This document shows, piece by piece, positions 54,426 to 63,761 of a DNA stretch of 64,000 bases. Each line of letters starts with the position of its first letter. Positions within the stretch are counted from its first letter, which is position 1. The notes beneath the pieces were generated by a model. That model was not told where the DNA came from, did not search any database, and was given only the letters and a program-made list of their open reading frames with translations. This DNA comes from Galeruca laticollis. Lineage: Eukaryota > Arthropoda > Insecta > Coleoptera > Chrysomelidae. The stretch spans positions 58,129,451-58,193,450 of the forward strand of contig OY998178.1 of the NCBI GenBank assembly GCA_963921935.1. The letters run 5' to 3'. The position numbers and the translations under genes were made by a program.

Positions 54426-54699
54426 AGGATGAATGCATATTACTTTCACTATGAGGGAAACTATGTGCGAAATTTACATATATTCAAAACCGAAGTTGAA
54501 TAAATTATAATAGTATTAAACATTTATTTAATCATGAATACAATTAAATTGTTCAATATTATATTGAAAATGAAAAATACGTGAATTCTTTTTATGGGAA
54601 AAGTTTCCAAACGGTTGGCGAAACTACAATATATTATTGTCGGTTGTCGAGTATGACATTGACTTTCATAAGTGTATTTGCATGGAAAATAAATGTTTT

Positions 54700-54980
54700 T
54701 AATAATTTTTAATATTCATATTTCGAAAAGTATTTGTTTTCTCAACTCGTGACTTGGTATACAACGTTTCTATAATGATAACCGTATGTAAAAAAGATAT
54801 GAGACCCGAACCGGATTGGAGATATTTTAAAATTGAAAATGTGCCCGCATTACAATACAAGTAAGTTTGAATAACTTTGAAAATTCATATCTCGAAAAGT
54901 AGTTGTTTCCGCAACTTGTAGTAACTTGTTATAAAATGTTTTTATAATAAGACCTATCTGTGAAAAAATTTGAAGATTGT
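54700..54980 (+). repeat. Degenerate direct repeat
   Basis: TTCATATTTCGAAAAGTATTTGTT (54717) and TTCATATCTCGAAAAGTAGTTGTT (54888) start two segments of about 90 bases that also share TATAATGATAACC/TATAATAAGACC and ACCGGATTGG/ACCGATTGG. Only two copies are seen. Confidence 0.65.
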
Positions 54981-55180
54981 ACCGATTGGTAGCATTACAA
55001 AGTTTAGCTATATGGCCGGCTCATTCTGTAGCTGTTTCTGCTACTTCTTTTCTTCATATGATTTTCGTATATTTTCCAAAAAAAATTGCGATTTGGCAAC
55101 ATCAATAATTACCGGAAGCGTCAAAAACAGCGGAGACATCAAAAACAGATTTGAATAATAAACTAGAATTTTATACTTAC

Positions 55181-55330
55181 CTTTTATTACAAAATATACG
55201 TTTCTTTTCATTTTTTTCATATGTCCATTACATTTCCAACGAAAACCATCTATGGAATCTGGCCGTGGTGTCATTATGAAATGTCCGTCGCAAAAATTCA
55301 CCGGACACTTAATTTCATTATTTGCGGATA
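55181..55330 (-). pseudogene. ISXO2-like transposase, first exon (zinc-binding)
   Basis: Reads KCPVNFCDGHFIMTPRPDS and DGFRWKCNGH, the N-terminal cysteine motif that in ISXO2-like transposases recognises the element ends. The exon ends with a GTAAGT donor at 55175-55180. The upstream end is unclear. Splicing to 53985 gives the proper domain order apart from a possible one-base slip in a T run. Confidence 0.55.
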
Positions 55331-55933
55331 TTAAACCCTAACGCTGCGCTTGCGATATAATCTCATTATTATTTCGTCAGGTATAAATATCGTCTAGATT
55401 AATAAAATTCATTTTTGTCGGAAACCAAGGAAATCTTAAATATAGAAGCGCAACAAAAATAAACAGACACAAAATACCAACGGCAACAAATAATAATGAC
55501 AATAACTTTTATGACAGTTAGAAATAAATTTTTTGTTATTGCCATTGTTGTATAACTTTCGAAAGTGAACCTTTTAAAAGTGAACATTATCATTAAAATA
55601 AGAGACCGCCAAGATTTATTTTTATTTTTATGCTTCTACAAACATAATCAACCCAATAAACCAAAAATTTGAGTAATACAAGAAAAGCCCGTAAACTGCA
55701 TTTATACCCAAATTATTTATTTTAAAATATAAATACAAAAACAATAAAGAGTGTGCGTTCATGAAATGGAAGTGGATGCACAAAGTGAAAGCTGCACACC
55801 TCCGGAAATATCCCAAAATTTCTTACAGGCGAAATAAAAAGTTATAATATGGTTTACAGAGGATTTATGGATTGAACTTCCATGAAAAATGCACCAAACT
55901 TTCCGAGAATGTTTTGTTAGCGTACTCTATTAA
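55331..55933. other. Unassigned spacer
   Basis: Right end of the ISXO2-like relic and AT-rich DNA; open frames at 55399-55593 and 55628-55816 show no motif. Confidence 0.4.
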
Positions 55934-56177
55934 CAGCCCGTTCAGACGGCATGCCCGATACGACAATTTGACCGAAGCGAAATTTTAATCGAATCGAAAT
56001 ACTCATTCATACGATACAACGATTTTGTCGAAACGATATGTTAATCGAATCCAATTTATTGTTTTTGTGTCTGCCTAGAGCTCAAGTTGGTTTCTGGCAA
56101 CGCTGAAGTATGGATGTCAATACGTTTGCTATCATTTATTGGTATCGAAAACGCCGAAAACGATGAAATAGAAGATA

Positions 56178-56369
56178 TTGGGAGCATCTTATAGTAATGC
56201 AGGATATAATTTGGAAGCTTTCCAGAAACTTATGTGTCAGTTAAGAACGGATGAGCTGAAATTTTTTAATTTCTTTCGTATGTCAGCGTCAGCGTTTGAT
56301 GAACTGTTGAACGGAGTAAAACATGATTTGACAAAACAAGACAAATATGAGAAAATGTATTACTGCTGA
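56178..56369 (+). pseudogene. Harbinger transposase, N-terminal part
   Basis: Reads LMCQLRTDELKFFNFFRMSA followed by FDELLNGVKHDLTKQDKYEK, the conserved segment before the DDE core in PIF/Harbinger transposases. The frame ends in TGA after KMYYC, where the sequence changes to the antisense MADF/BESS gene. The next matching transposase segment begins near 57205. Confidence 0.65.
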
Positions 56370-56445
56370 GGACCAACTGTGTATATGATTAAGATAAAGA
56401 ACAACTCACTTTTATAGTCCATAGCTTTAATTTTTTTATTAGAAA

Positions 56446-57165
56446 CTAAAAATCTGTTACATCTAAATCAAATAAAGATCGTTGAGAATATTCAGCAGAT
56501 TCTTCACTGGCAATAGATTGAGTGGCTGGTGATTGTTGAGAAGTTTCGCTCGGGCTTGGCATTGGAGGTGCAACAATCGTGTTTGCTGCAGGTTGCGTAT
56601 GGTACCCGTGAGGTGTTGGAATAGAGTACCGTTGATTCGACTGAGCTCCGAATGTTTGAGTATAGCCATACTGCATCTGTGTACGGTATGGCTCAGACTG
56701 TCGCTTTTTTGCTTTGATCTGTTGTATAAATTGTAGTACACTGGTCTGCAATTCCAAAGTTTCATCATCATCAAATAGAAATAGCGAGGGCAAGATACTC
56801 TTTAAAAATATCAGATGTCGATTCTCATCTTCTTTTTGTGGTGCAATGATGTTCCTTTTTCTATTTCTTGTAGATGCTGAGGTATACTGTGTTTTATCTT
56901 TCTGAGTACTCGCAACACCTTCAGTATTGTGCGGTTCGTAATTATCATCATATATTGTAGTGTCGTTGCCATCGTCAGATTTTTCGGTGATTTCATGAAC
57001 AGCAATCATACCTGTAACTTTCTTTAAGAATGACATTTATTCATGGTACAAATAGAACTATGACTTCTTAGCAGCAGAACCAGATTTTTTTCATCCTTGT
57101 GTTTTTTCAAAGATTTTGTCCACGCATCTGGAATATGTGTTCATTTTTTTACCAGAAATTAACCT
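56446..57165 (-). pseudogene. MADF/BESS protein of Harbinger element
   Basis: MADF-BESS proteins help Harbinger transposases reach the nucleus and the DNA. 57040-57165 preserves the end of a MADF domain in two frames (DAWTKSLKKHKDE, then KKSGSAAKK) after a TTGTTGCAG acceptor. From 57036 the frame MSFLKKVTGMIAVHE is open to the stop near 56446. The BESS motif HLIFLKSILPSLFLFDDDET lies around residue 75, followed by a Q/S/P-rich tail ending in SLFDLDVTDF. One frameshift separates the two parts. The similar MADF start at 14548 may belong to a related element. Confidence 0.7.
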
Positions 57166-57199
57166 GCAACAATAAAATATTACTTACTTTTTAGGTATT

Positions 57200-57852
57200 T
57201 AGCATGTGGATGCTCTTATAAAGACCTTTATTACTCCTTCAGAGTTGGAGTTTCCATAATTAGCAAGATAGTGATAGAAGTTACTCAAAGTATATTTGAT
57301 AATCTGCCTGCTGAGTTCATGGAACTTGCAAATTCTCCACAGAAATGGAACGTCATAGCGGACGGATTTTGGAGAAAAGCTAATTTCCCTCATTGCTTAG
57401 GAGCCGTAAACACATTCGACTCAAAAAACCCAATAACAGTGCTTCTATGTATTTTAACTAAAAAGACTATGCTTCTCTGGTACTACTAGCAATTGTCGAT
57501 TCCGAATATCGTTTTGTATACGTGAATGTAGGATCATATGGCAAAGATTGCGATTCCTCTATTTTTCAAGCATTGACAGTTTGGAAGAAACTCATGCAGG
57601 GCACGATAAATATACCTGAGCCTTTGCCTCTTCACGAACAATCGCAAATAAATGTACCTTTTGTGTTTATCGGTGATGAATGTTTTGGTCTTCATGACAA
57701 TTTATTATGTGCTTTTGGTGGAACACATTTATACAAAAAAACGCATATTCAACTATCAATTAACACGAGCAAAACGATATATTGAGTGCGCGTTTGGCAT
57801 CTTGGCAAATAAATTGCGAATATTCCACCGACTTTTTCTACTAACATACTAA
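57200..57852 (+). pseudogene. Harbinger transposase, DDE part
   Basis: Reads YYSFRVGVSIISKIVIEV, ANSPQKWNVIADGFWRKANF and FPHCLGAVN, where active proteins have a GA(I/V)DGK motif; the first catalytic aspartate is replaced by asparagine. The second block has AIVDSEYRFVYVNVGSYGK and FVFIGDECFGLH with the second aspartate. The last block (frame change near 57740) is NYQLTRAKRYIECAFGILAN with the third acidic residue. A TAG at 57487 also interrupts. Clearly inactive. Confidence 0.75.
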
Positions 57853-57860
57853 ATATGTGG

Positions 57861-58305
57861 TTGTGTGTTTCATTTACATTTTTTATTATTTTTGTTGGAT
57901 GGAGAGTGTTTATGTTTCATTGTTTTGTTATTGTATTAATTATTAGCCGAATTAGGTAATTTATATGTTCATTAAACTGAAATTACTGTGGCGCTTCTCA
58001 ACTTGTTTCATAATTATGTTTTCGATATTATCACAAATAAAGATACTTCAGTCTTGTACAATACTCATACTTTTTGTCAATGTCATACTTATCCGAATGA
58101 AAAAATTCAACATCTGATATTTGCCTTTTACGTTATGGACCATGCAGAACTTTTTATGAAGAGAAACTTTTTTCCGTAACCAATAAAAAGTTAACCATAT
58201 GTTGTGAACGTTTTCAGATTTACTCTATTTTATTATCTATTTCGATAGAGCTACTCTTGGAGACTATTGGTTTTGCTACCAATTTTATTATTAAAAATAG
58301 TGCTA
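57861..58305. other. Unassigned spacer
   Basis: AT-rich, no terminal repeat of the Harbinger element detected. A 63-codon frame at 57988-58179 shows no motif. Confidence 0.4.
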
Positions 58306-58313
58306 CTGGACAC
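58306..58313. repeat. 8-bp target duplication, left copy
   Basis: CTGGACAC directly precedes the CAGGGC terminus and recurs as CTTGACAC (61439-61446) after the right terminus, with one difference. Eight bases is the hAT duplication length. Confidence 0.7.
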
Positions 58314-58982
58314 CAGGGCCGTATTTAGATTTCATGCGCTCCTTAGGCATGAGGGCTTTTTGCCGCCTCCTCTTCATACCATCCTAAAAGAGGGAGAATT
58401 TATAACTCAGGAAGATCTTTGTGAATGTAATTTTAATTTTATTCTACTTAATTGTGAAATAAACTTCATTAAATGAATTAAAATAAGTTGAGAATCAACT
58501 GTTTCCAAATTTTGTCATATAAACTACATGAATAGGCCAACGAGATATTAAAATAAGTTTAAACCATTTAATTCTCATTATACACATATTATACATATAT
58601 ACTACATCATACAACCTACAACTATGAATAATTCAACTATAACTGATATTAATATTCAAAACTAAAATATTCTCCTAATAAATCATAAAATTATACTGAA
58701 TTAGTTTTAAAAAACTCTTAGCAGTAAAAGTCTGATTAGTTTATTTTTGAAATATAAGAACAACTTTTTTCTACGGGTAAAACACAAAACAGCTCTATCT
58801 TAACTGTTCTTGATAGATGGATGAGGTACATTTTCTGTTTGATTTCCTTACCTGATAAAACAATGACTTCATTTAGTTACAGTTGTAGTTATTATTACAC
58901 AATAAATCAGGTCTCCCATAGAATGTCAAATTTCAAGCAATAGCAGCTCTATTTACTTATAAATTGTATAGCTATATCCTAC

Positions 58983-59991
58983 AATGAGCAGCGAGTGTGA
59001 ATTAGAACTGATTCCTCCATATATAGCTGCTGCCGCAAATCAGGCATGTTTAAGTTTAATTCCGAAACTATCTAAGGAAAAATATTAAATGGCCTTAAAA
59101 TAATTTATAGATTGCCTAAGGGAAAAAGCCACCTAGTCAAACTTGGAGAAAGTTTTACTCGCATATTTTAGTGAATTATAGCAAAAATCAAAACCCTCAA
59201 ATTCATGGGCACAGTATTCCATCTTAAGGACCATGCTGAATATTAATAAAACCGTGTACATTGAAAATCATCCAAAACTCACAGGAATTATTAAAAAATT
59301 TAAAAAAAAATTAAATTCACACATTTACGAACCTAATTATCAGCTTCCGCAGTCGTCCAGCGCTACGATGCCCGCCTTACGAGTTAGAGGTCAGAGGTTC
59401 AACTCCAGATTGCGGTAGCTTTTTTTTGTCATATTTTTTTTAAAAAAATTCAGTTTATACTGGTTATGAGAATTATGGGTGCATCTAGAAGAGCCAAACT
59501 TTACCAACTGAAAATAACGGATTGTAAAGACTTGGATTCCGCTGTTCTTATACAACTACCCAATACAAAAACAAAAGTGCCAAGAAACTTCCCAATAACC
59601 GGAGTATTTTATTATATTTATCAAAAATACAACGACCTTCGCCCTGAACACGTTGAGCAAAATGATTTTTTTTAAAATTATCAGAAAGGATGTATAGTAC
59701 AAAGACTTGGTATTAGTAAAATTGGTAATACAGGAACAAGAATTGGTAAATACTTGAATCCTTCAAGTCCTGAGATGTATACTGGTCATTGCCTCAGAAA
59801 ATCATCAGCAACAATACTTATGCTGACAGAGACATCACTTCCGGGAAGAGACATGGAGGCTGGAAATCTACCACCGCTTCAGAACGTTATATTGACGAGT
59901 CCATGAAGAATAAATTTAATGTTGACGATAAAATAATGAGCTCGATTAGTAATTATGAGAATCTGCCATTTACTTCAAGATCAAGTATTTA
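58983..59991 (+). pseudogene. Crypton tyrosine recombinase
   Basis: The ATG at 58983 gives MSSECELELIPPYIAAAANQ and LIPKLSKEKY, the usual N-terminus. Scraps continue (FMGTVFHLKDHAEY region, then LTGIIKKFKKKLN at 59233-59340). After a tRNA-like insertion and a deletion, the catalytic part resumes at 59466: MGASRRAKLYQLKITDCKDL with the first arginine, LIQLPNTKTKVPRNF, and FFYNYQ-like spacing with GCIVQRLGISKIGN. The H-x-x-R box is MYTGHCLRKSSAT and the H/W and tyrosine box is RHGGWKSTTASERYI. The stop is at 59989. At least four frame changes. Confidence 0.8.
59347..59420 (+). repeat. tRNA-like insertion, probably a SINE head
   Basis: CCGCAGT (59347-59353) can pair with ATTGCGG (59409-59415) as a 7-bp acceptor-like stem 70 bases apart, and GAGGTTCAACTCC (59394-59406) contains a Pol III B box, GGTTCAACTCC. 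A T run follows at 59420. The anticodon arm does not fold well, so it is tRNA-derived rather than a working tRNA. It interrupts the Crypton reading frame. Confidence 0.5.
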
Positions 59992-60576
59992 AAAAAAAAG
60001 AAAAATACAAATATGTCATTACATTGCCCATATTCTTCAAACATCACGTTTCAACACTATAACAATGTAACCGTCAATATTGTGAATAATTAAATATTTG
60101 TTTCAAAACTTCTTAAAAGAATAGGAAAACCGTTTCTCGGTTATTCTGTGTAATTGAGATTTTACTTGTACCTAAATGGAAATTTGGAATTACGTTAAAT
60201 TTGAAGTTAATATTATTTGTTAAATCATATCGCTAGCATCTATTATAGCCGTAAAAAAAGTATAGTGTATAACTCGCATGGTATACTAATTTCCCACTCC
60301 TATGACGCATACTGCAAACTGCATACTCGTGAAAAATGACTATACTTCCTTGCTCGTTAAACAATATACTAATTTTAAGTGCATCAAGAATACCAAATAA
60401 ATTTACGGAAAACCATTTGATAAAAAAGTAGCACTCGCAGTTTATTTATAAGTGGTTTGAGGCCATTTTCTTCCAAAGTCACTTTATAAAACCTTCCTTC
60501 TTGCTTTTTTCGAGTCACAATGTCTTTGATGTCATCATAAAGCACCTCTTGAGTCAGCAACTTTCTCCTGTAAGTT
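59992..60576. other. Crypton 3' flank and unassigned DNA
   Basis: Mostly AT-rich without repeats. A minus-strand 68-codon frame (60384-60590) has coding-like content (LTQEVLYDDIKDIVTRKKQE) but no family that I can name. Confidence 0.35.
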
Positions 60577-60838
60577 TGTTGCTGCCGCAATAAGGACCAT
60601 TCTTAAGGCAATGTCAAAATAAACAATGACATCGTGCATTCGCTGCGACTCGACCTAGCTACCGCCAGCAGACACGTGACTTTGATTGGTCGAGAGCATG
60701 TAGATCTAGACGTCTATTTGTAGTCTATAACATTTAATCCGAAATTTTCTGACAAAAAACGTACTAATCAATTTTGCACCCCTGAGTGAGGTGCGACTCT
60801 AGGTCGGGACCTATTGGTAAACTGAGCCCTGCTTGTTG
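60577..60838 (+). repeat. hAT right-end repeat, inner copy
   Basis: Contains R2 (AAGGACCATTCTTAAGGCAA to CCAGCAGACAC, 60587-60680) and R3 (GTAGTCTATAACATTTAAT to GAGCCCTG, 60720-60834). The same blocks recur at 60844-60935 and 61318-61438, where R1 (60976-61272) lies between them. So the right end of the element is present twice, the inner copy lacking R1. Confidence 0.8.
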
Positions 60839-60843
60839 CCTGC

Positions 60844-61438
60844 GCAATAAGAACCATTCTTAAGGCAATGTCAATATAAACAATGACATCGTCCATGCGC
60901 TGCGACTCGACTCAGCCACAGCCAGCAGACACACTGAGAGGCAAGCGAAGGTTCGCCCTATAGACAATTAAAAAAAGAGACGGTTTAATGTATAGGCGGT
61001 ATGTGGCACAACGCTTCTGCGCAACTGACCCGCGCATGTAGTCTCTGCAATCGCGAACTACAAAACTGTCTTACATAAACAAAATAGAACGAAATAGTTT
61101 AAAATATATTAAATTACAATACATTTTAACAGATCACCTTTAATGTCGATAAATATTATAAAACATCCTAGCATAATAACGTTTGAGGCATTAAAAATGA
61201 AGATATACCAAATCAAGCTTACATTGGTTGGTGTGAAACTGGCGTGTGTTTGTCAAATTGAAAGTAACAATGTCAAAAATAACAATTGGGAAAATATGGC
61301 ATGTAGATGTGTATTTGTAGTCTATAACATTTAATTCGAAATTTTCTGACAAAAAAAATTGCAAATTGAGTTTGCACCCCTCAGCATTGTGTGCCTCTAG
61401 GTCGGGGCTTAAGGAGTTTATTGGTAAATCTAGCCCTG
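60844..61438 (+). repeat. hAT right-end repeat, outer copy with R1
   Basis: Order R2, R1, R3, ending in the CAGGGC-type terminus (read inward). R1 is also found at 35021-35300. The GC-rich joint CGGTATGTGGCACAACGCTTC is shared with that copy. Confidence 0.8.
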
Positions 61439-62205
61439 CTTGACACCTTGTATCTTTATAAATAACGGTGAACCTAAGCACGTACTTTATCGACTTCCTT
61501 AAATGAATCACACTGTCTGTTATAAAGAACTTAAACTACTCTTAAAGTATGTTGTAGTTTCCAGTAAGAATTTCGTAAATATTGCTAGTTCGATCAAATA
61601 TTTTGAAGTATCTTTATCGAAAGGTACAATTGGTAATGTCAGCGTTTTGAAGAGCATATCAAGTTTCATTAGATTGGAAATAAACTAGGCTAGACTAACG
61701 AAACCTACTCGAAGAATCCTTACAATGCATTTTTCATTTATGTACGCCTCTCAACTGAACACTAGAATTTAAAATCGTAAACGTACTGAATATGTCTTTA
61801 AAAAAAATATCGTTTAAATGTACTTGACCTCCGAGTCAACGTGACAATATTTCCCGCATCTTTCGCGACACTTGTTAGGATTTAATTTGTCTCCGTTTCC
61901 TTGGAAAATGAAACAAAAACGTTTCGATTTTCCGGTTTTGTTACTTTGCCTCGTGAAACGAGGAAAAATGTCATTCCGTCCAAGGTAATTTTGTTGGCAT
62001 TGATTTCTGCTTTCAAGATTTCACTTCTTGTCCCATTCACGGCTATTGGATGTGGATGAAAGTAGAAATACGTTCATCGGTTGGACTTCCCTTTCAAACA
62101 TTTAATAATAGAAGGTGTTATACTGTGTATTCGCTTCATTTCACGGGGCTTTTTTGACTACTATTTCTGACAGAAAAGTTGGTCATTGATAAACTCAAAG
62201 TAAAT
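61439..62205. other. Unassigned region
   Basis: Right of the hAT duplication. Contains a 61-codon frame at 61503-61688 and a GC-richer stretch at 61820-62150 (GAAACGAGGAAAAATGTCATTC and similar) without recognisable domain or repeat partner. It may be host intergenic DNA. Confidence 0.4.
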
Positions 62206-62261
62206 TTATATATATATGTATATATATGTATATATTTATATATATATATATTATATATATA

Positions 62262-62540
62262 TAATACCAAGTGTACTCTTTCAAATATTTATTTTACGAG
62301 CTTTCGAATACAATCGTATTCATTTTCAAGTACTAAAAATTATAAAATATGGTCAAAAATTAAAATAAAGGGTATATAAAAAAAATACTCACATTATTTA
62401 ACGAGATTGCAGGTAAAGTTGTAAAATATATGTATAATAAATCATTTCAAATAGTATCCAAAAATTATTATAAAACTTCAAAAAACAATATATGTATTAA
62501 ATAATATTACCAAGTCAATATGAATTTTTTCGATTTGTAT
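62262..62540 (-). repeat. PLE palindrome, left arm
   Basis: Reverse complement of 62682-62955 with only a few mismatches; the loop is about 140 bases. Contains the hairpin GAATACAATCGTATTC region next to GAGCTTTCG. Confidence 0.88.
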
Positions 62541-62681
62541 TACTTTGATGTTAAAAATAATTTTATTATAGGTTACTTATATGATTTGTACTCAAATTTT
62601 TTAAATGTTGCTTTTCAAATTCTAATAAATATGCGTATATTACACTAAGGTTATTCAGGTCTGTTTTTTTATTCATACTAA

Positions 62682-62955
62682 TCGAAAAAATTCATATTGA
62701 CTTGGTAACATTATTTAATACATATATTGTTTTTTGAAGTTTTATAATAATTTTGGGATACTATTTGAAATGATTTATTATACATATATTTTACAACTTT
62801 ACCTGCAATCTCGTTAAATAATGTAAGTATTTTTTTTATATACCCTTTATTTTAATTTTTGACCATATTTTATAATTTTTAGTACTTGAAAATGAATACG
62901 ATTGTATTCGAAAGGTCGTAAAATAAATATTTGAAAGAGTACACTTGGTATCATT
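62682..62955 (+). repeat. PLE palindrome, right arm
   Basis: In the orientation of the downstream ORF it carries CTTGAAAATGAATACGATTG and TATTCGAAAGGTCG, a stem-loop followed by GAAA that resembles a degenerate hammerhead layout. Confidence 0.88.
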
Positions 62956-63094
62956 GCCACTAACCAAAAAAAAAAAATAATCCTGATTATTAAGTTGGCA
63001 AATAATTAATTTAAAATTACATACTAATATGGGTTATTACCAAACCATTTCAAGAACGTATGGTCAAGAAGCAATAATCAATCTGAAATCATAG

Positions 63095-63699
63095 TACAAA
63101 ATTAAACTTAAACTTGCGAAAGAGTACAATAGAAGATGCTTTCTTTTACAATGCAGAAAGAAGAATATTATCCCAAAGTTTTTGGAAAATAACATCAAAT
63201 ATGTAGAAAAAGTACTTATCCGACAAGAACAAGAAACAAGTAATAGTTATTTCATCTATAATAGATTAGTCAATAAGCTTTTAAATAACGAGATTATTTG
63301 TAATCAAAAAACAATATATAGACTTGAAAATAACCTTACAAAATTTAAAAGTCAAATAATTGATACAACTAATGAAATTATTTTTCATAATTTTTGTGGT
63401 AGACAACAAATTATTTATAACAAATTATATTTTAGAATTAAAAATAAACAACAAAAAAAACCTAATAATTTAATTGACAAAAAAATGCATTCAGTTCTTA
63501 AAACACAAAAAAATTGGATAAAAAATATTTCTAATATAGATATACCTAAAGATATTCTACAATTTCTATCACTAGGCCCTAAGTTCAGTATTGAACCTAT
63601 AATTACAAAGGATATTTCAATTAAAACTATGTTAGCCAATATTGATTATATATCGTCTTTTATACAAAACGAACAAGAAAGAAATATTGTCATTGCTAA

Positions 63700-63760
<61 letters not shown>
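63095..63760 (+). pseudogene. PLE protein N-terminal region
   Basis: Open from 63095, so the frame starts upstream of the TTG at 63182: LAKEYNRRCFLLQCRKKNII comes first, then long lysine-, asparagine- and isoleucine-rich helices, and FLSLGPKFSIEP, the LxLGPKF motif that precedes the reverse transcriptase in PLE proteins. The reading ends as repeated YI in the (AT)n tract, an artefact. The polymerase and nuclease parts are absent. Confidence 0.75.
63702..63757. repeat. (AT)n microsatellite at PLE breakpoint
   Basis: About 28 TA units. The PLE frame enters it at IVIAKT and unrelated, GC-richer sequence starts at GAAGTGGCATCC. Confidence 0.9.

Positions 63761-63761
<1 letters not shown>

Larger units (their letters stand above)
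53441..55686 (-). mobile_element. ISXO2-like DNA transposon relic
   Basis: Inverted repeats of at least 19 bases (ATAAATGCAGTTTACGGGC, at about 53440-53459 and inverted at 55668-55686) flank transposase exons of the ISXO2-like (IS1595/Merlin-related) type. Further in, GGCGGTCTC near 53533 and its complement GAGACCGCC near 55603 occupy corresponding positions. No clear target duplication is visible. The catalytic part of the transposase is missing. Confidence 0.6.
55934..57860 (+). mobile_element. PIF/Harbinger transposon remnant
   Basis: The left end CAGCCCGTTCAGACGGCATG after TTAA is typical of Harbinger terminal repeats next to a TWA target. Inside are transposase pieces on the plus strand and a MADF/BESS protein on the minus strand, the two proteins expected of such elements. 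I could not find the right terminal repeat. Confidence 0.65.
58314..61438. mobile_element. hAT-type element enclosing a Crypton relic
   Basis: The left end is CAGGGCCGTATTTAG and the right end, read inward, is CAGGGCTAGATTTACC; both fit the CAGGG(C/T) termini of many hAT elements, and both later contain a CTCCTTA(G/A)GC word. The flanking 8-mers agree at seven of eight bases. Inside lie a Crypton recombinase relic, a tRNA-like insertion and a partly duplicated right end. No hAT transposase is seen, so this would be a non-autonomous copy. Confidence 0.6.
62206..63757 (+). mobile_element. Penelope-like element with palindromic terminal repeats
   Basis: An AT-rich tract (62206-62261), an inverted pair of terminal sequences (62262-62540 and 62682-62955) and the N-terminal part of a PLE protein (63095-63701), which runs into an (AT)n tract (63702-63757). 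Inverted, tail-to-tail terminal repeats are a known feature of PLE insertions. The reverse transcriptase itself is missing. Confidence 0.75.

Noticed and set aside
59347..59416. Functional tRNA gene
   Set aside because: The acceptor-like stem and B box are present, but the anticodon arm and T arm do not fold properly.
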